Of a stretch of 64,000 bases of DNA, positions 60,983-64,000 are shown piece after piece. This DNA comes from Aulostomus chinensis (taxonomy: Eukaryota; Chordata; Actinopteri; Syngnathiformes; Aulostomidae). The number at the start of each line of letters is the position of its first letter. Position 1 is the first letter of the stretch. The position numbers and the translations under genes are program-made. The notes under the pieces were generated by a model that saw nothing but the letters and a program-made list of their open reading frames with translations, was not told the origin of the DNA and ran no database searches. The stretch is from contig JBBMOA010000007.1 of the NCBI GenBank assembly GCA_037954235.1, forward strand, positions 19,675,957-19,739,956, written 5' to 3'.

Positions 60983-62429
60983 GGTCAAACTTCTGTGTAG
61001 CAGATTGTTTGTGCTGCTGTAACTTGGCCAGGTCAGTGAACCAGTTTCACATCTACTTTTTAACACGAAGGGGAAATTCAATGTTGAATCATTGTGTGAA
61101 TAATCCCTGTCAGTTTTCACTTAGAAAAACAACTGGCACAAGTGAGACACTGTTGGAATTATGATCTTGTAAAGGTATTATTTTTGCCGGAATATTCCCC
61201 CCAGATATATTTATGTTTATGTGCCTGTGCAGTTTCACAACACAGAGAAGTAGTGCTGTTTGACTCACTGGCCTGAGACTGGATTCTGCTGAACACATCA
61301 ACGGCTGGAGGGGTAGAAGACTCCTCCTCACACAAGTTTATTTAAGTTCAGTCATTCAACTGTTTGTGTCCACATTTTCTCTCTGCGGGCTGGGATTAAC
61401 TACTGAGGGACACATGGCGGGGTCAACAAAAGTCTACACAAATTCAAATTCTACATGTAGGCACATGTTTGTACACAGTGACCTAGAGAGCTGCGATCAT
61501 TTTTTTTGGGGACACCTCCACGTCCTTTATAGAACATCCAGTGTATTTTGTTTAGGAACAGTGAGAAAAAAAACAAATTACAGAATGTTCTTGTCCTCCT
61601 AACTCTTCATGAAAGAACAAGCTGACCTCATATGACCAATGATGGTTGTTAATGATCAAACAATCTGTGTCATCAAATATCAATGGCCTTTTTGACATAC
61701 ATAAGAGCGTAGTTTGAGTAGTGCCTTGATGTGACTTGTTTATGTTGGTGCACGCTGCAGCGAGCCCTCCAGTGCTCTTCATGTGAAGGGCTTATCTGTG
61801 AGAGTCGAGGCCAGCACCACTTCAGGGCGGAAATCTGCCTCTCCCAGGAAGCGAGACTGTCCTTGGGTCAGGATTCGCTCAGCTGCTGGCGCAAACACAC
61901 GCAAACAAGCGTGCATTTTGCATAGGGGTAACAGTACCTCCTTGACTGTTCCCGCAATCCTGGAGGGCTGAATAGAATTAAGCCGAATTTGATAATGACT
62001 TATTAAAAACTGTGGCTGAATAAATGAAGTGTACTGTGTAGCCATTAGAGGATGGGAGCTATTATGTTAAACGTTTTGATTTGTGAAGTGGGGTGTGGAC
62101 ATGCTAATCCAGAGACAGTTGGGGAAGCTGGAGGGAGGAATCAAGCCATGCATATAATATGAGAACATTAGGTTGATGTACACAGTTGGTTGCTTCTGAG
62201 CAAGAGAAATAGGCTTGATCGATGAACTCCAGAAGCAGAAAACGATGATATGAAATTAGTTAATTCACCCCATACAAAGCTTAAGTAGATCAGAGATATA
62301 GTTGTATTTAAAAAGCCACAAAATGTCAGCACCAGATAATTTGTACTATTATCTAGACAAGTCATCCCCTTTCAGAAAGTTCTGCTTGTTAGAGATGAAA
62401 GTTAAGAAAGCATACATCTTTTCATACAG

Positions 62430-62960
62430 ATGTTACTGTATTACGGCTTGGCCGAGGCAGGCGAATGAGGAAGGAGCATTTCTCCACAGCATTTTCCAGG
62501 CCCGACTGCCAGACTCCGTCTGAGACTGATAAATCACCCTGCCCCAGCCCTTCTCCTGTGTTTTCTTTTCAAATGTAGAATCGATGGATTTTTCCTTCAT
62601 TTCATTGACCTGTGCATAATGGTGCTCTCACTCCTCTACCATTGGGAAGGAGCCCAGCGCTGCAGACGTGCTTGCCCAGGCAAAGACAGGCGGCCTGGGC
62701 TTTGCGTTGCTTATTGTTCAGCCTGGAGAAATTAATGTGCTGTGAAATTAGCATTTTATCTGACTGCAGATACAGTAATGGAGGCAATTAGAGTGCAGGG
62801 GAGAAGCAGTGCTTGGGGTAGCTGAGAGGTAAGGGACAATCCTCGAGCTGCAGGAGCCCGGCAGAGAGTTGCACAGCCGGCCTCACAGATAACACAATCA
62901 CCCCCGTCTGGCAAGCAGCACAGTGTGACTATAATGTCTGCTGGTTAATAAAGAACACAT
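62430..62960. promoter_or_regulatory. Possible conserved non-coding element
   Basis: Repeat-free block with several AATTA/TTAAT cores, including GAAATTAATG near 62728 and GGCAATTAGAG near 62784. No coding frame is supported. Confidence 0.22.
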
Positions 62961-63400
62961 TTGTTGTATGAAATGACACTGTGTCATTCAGGGGAGCGAA
63001 CCAGGAGGAACCAGTTGAAAAAAATGACGATAATACAGCATGTAGTGTTTCTGTGTAAGCTGAAAGGTTGATCTAAGAAACTAGAGCTCTGGCTTTTTTC
63101 TCCTTTTTTTTTTCCCACTGCCAAGTGATAGCTGAAATGATTGGAATGAGATGGGAATGAGGCAATAAAATCAATGCACATTTTGAGCTTAGATCATCTC
63201 TCATCAGTTATTTTCAGATATGACATTGTGTATTTACAGCTGCAGGGGCGCATTGTCAACTCTCTTTATCACATCTCCAGATTGAAATTGATCTCTCCGA
63301 TTACGAGCCACAGGCAAGGAGATGGACCTTATCAGATGCTAAAGGAACTGCCAGTACGCTACGTTGTCACCTGGAGCTTCAGTGTGTTTACTTATTTTAG

Positions 63401-63402
<2 letters not shown>

Positions 63403-63437
<35 letters not shown>

Positions 63438-63442
63438 CTCTC
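63403..63442. repeat. (TC)n microsatellite
   Basis: TC array with one G interruption near the right end. No AG acceptor follows closely. Confidence 0.95.
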
Positions 63443-63557
63443 GATGCTGAGGATTCTTGTACCAGTCCTGCACCAGTCAACTCTGGTTGTACCTGCCTCC
63501 ACAGGATGCACATACAGCGTTATTTGACTCTCCTACTATTGTTGTATTTCTGTGTTT

Positions 63558-63578
63558 AAAAAAAAAAAAAAAAAAAAA
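63558..63578. repeat. Poly-A run (A21)
   Basis: Uninterrupted A21. It could be the tail of an old + strand retroposed copy, but no source is recognised upstream. Confidence 0.92.
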
Positions 63579-63947
63579 GTACTTATGGAACTCTATATCC
63601 CTCTGGTTTTTCCCTGAACATCCTGTCAAGGTCTGAGTCAAATATTGACATAGCTTATAGTTACAACTGAAAGAGGTTCTTCAAAGTTTTCATTGTAGAA
63701 TAGATGAAGTCTTTTCCCTTCGGTCCGCATACATGACCCTCCTGAGTGGTTTGTCCGTTTGGTGAGAGCAAACAGGTGCACAAAGACTACCGGTGAAGAC
63801 GGACTTTTATTTTTCACCACAAAATATCTGGCAAAGGTAACAAATTCCAACTTTTCTCAGCACATCGTGTCTTTTTCTTGTATGTGATTATATTGCAACA
63901 TGAACCCCTTTCTTGTTATTTTTACTTCTTCAATTTAAGATTTAAAA

Positions 63948-63989
63948 AGTATGTATAATTCAAACAAAAGTATGTATAGTTCAAACAAG
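63948..63989. repeat. Two-copy 21-bp tandem repeat
   Basis: AGTATGTATAATTCAAACAA-type unit at 63948-63968 repeated at 63969-63989 with two changes. Confidence 0.88.
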
Positions 63990-64000
63990 AACTTTATATA

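Larger units (their letters stand above)
58151..62429. other. Non-coding stretch, no gene seen
   Basis: Contains a CA array at 58355-58373, CCAG/CCAA units at 59624-59664, A13 near 60160 and A19 at 60964-60982. No exon or transposon is recognised. Confidence 0.6.
62961..64000. other. Non-coding stretch to window end
   Basis: Contains a CT array and an A21 run, and ends in a two-copy 21-bp tandem repeat. No gene is seen. Confidence 0.6.

Noticed and set aside
1..64000. CRISPR array, operon, prophage or other prokaryotic system
   Set aside because: No spaced direct repeats, ribosome binding sites or closely packed genes; the sequence is clearly animal genomic DNA.

Overview
The window looks like non-coding DNA from a bony fish, most likely a percomorph-type teleost. 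The argument rests on three things. There are many long (TG)n/(CA)n arrays (about 18 of roughly 20 to 70 bp) plus frequent homopolymer runs. There is a 128-bp insert (25783-25910) whose sequence matches the 3' tail shared by teleost L2-type LINEs and their partner SINEs. There is also a degenerate antisense tRNA-derived SINE (about 11178-11462) with the head and box-B region typical of fish. No bacterial gene organisation, rRNA, tRNA gene, CRISPR array or intact transposase or reverse transcriptase was seen. Nearly all open frames of 60-190 codons are chance frames, many running through microsatellites.

Layout: 1-10996 is plain non-coding sequence with homopolymers and TG/CA arrays. At 10997-11170 there is a short coding-like frame behind a splice-acceptor-like sequence, followed closely by the antisense SINE. 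At 13053-13063 there is an 11-nt microexon-like unit on the + strand, and at 13713-14800 (- strand) a protein-like but frame-broken stretch. 14801-21480 is mostly AT-rich and featureless. 21480-23560 looks like cis-regulatory sequence with several homeodomain-type cores. A zero-length-exon (recursive splice) candidate lies at 23975/23976. The L2-type tail at 25783-25910 has a perfect 14-bp target-site duplication, and a 41-nt exon-like unit lies at 28047-28087. 28100-43277 is mostly plain DNA with microsatellites and a strong G-quadruplex cluster at 31890-31944. The best single signal is at 43278-43472: a 187-nt stretch without any AG dinucleotide, with a long pyrimidine tract, ending in a perfect AAG|GTAAGT. 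From 46220 to 56470 there are several blocks resembling conserved non-coding elements, with palindromes, an inverted repeat and an RFX-type X-box.

Interpretation (inference): the window fits the inside of one or more very long introns, or a gene desert near a developmental or neuronal gene. The two recursive-splice-like nodes, the microexon-like unit and the 41-nt exon-like unit are all on the + strand, which would agree with a long + strand transcript. This is unproven. The terminal-exon-like frame at 10997-11170, also on the + strand, would then be an alternative last exon, part of another gene, or a pseudogene. No gene could be named with confidence.
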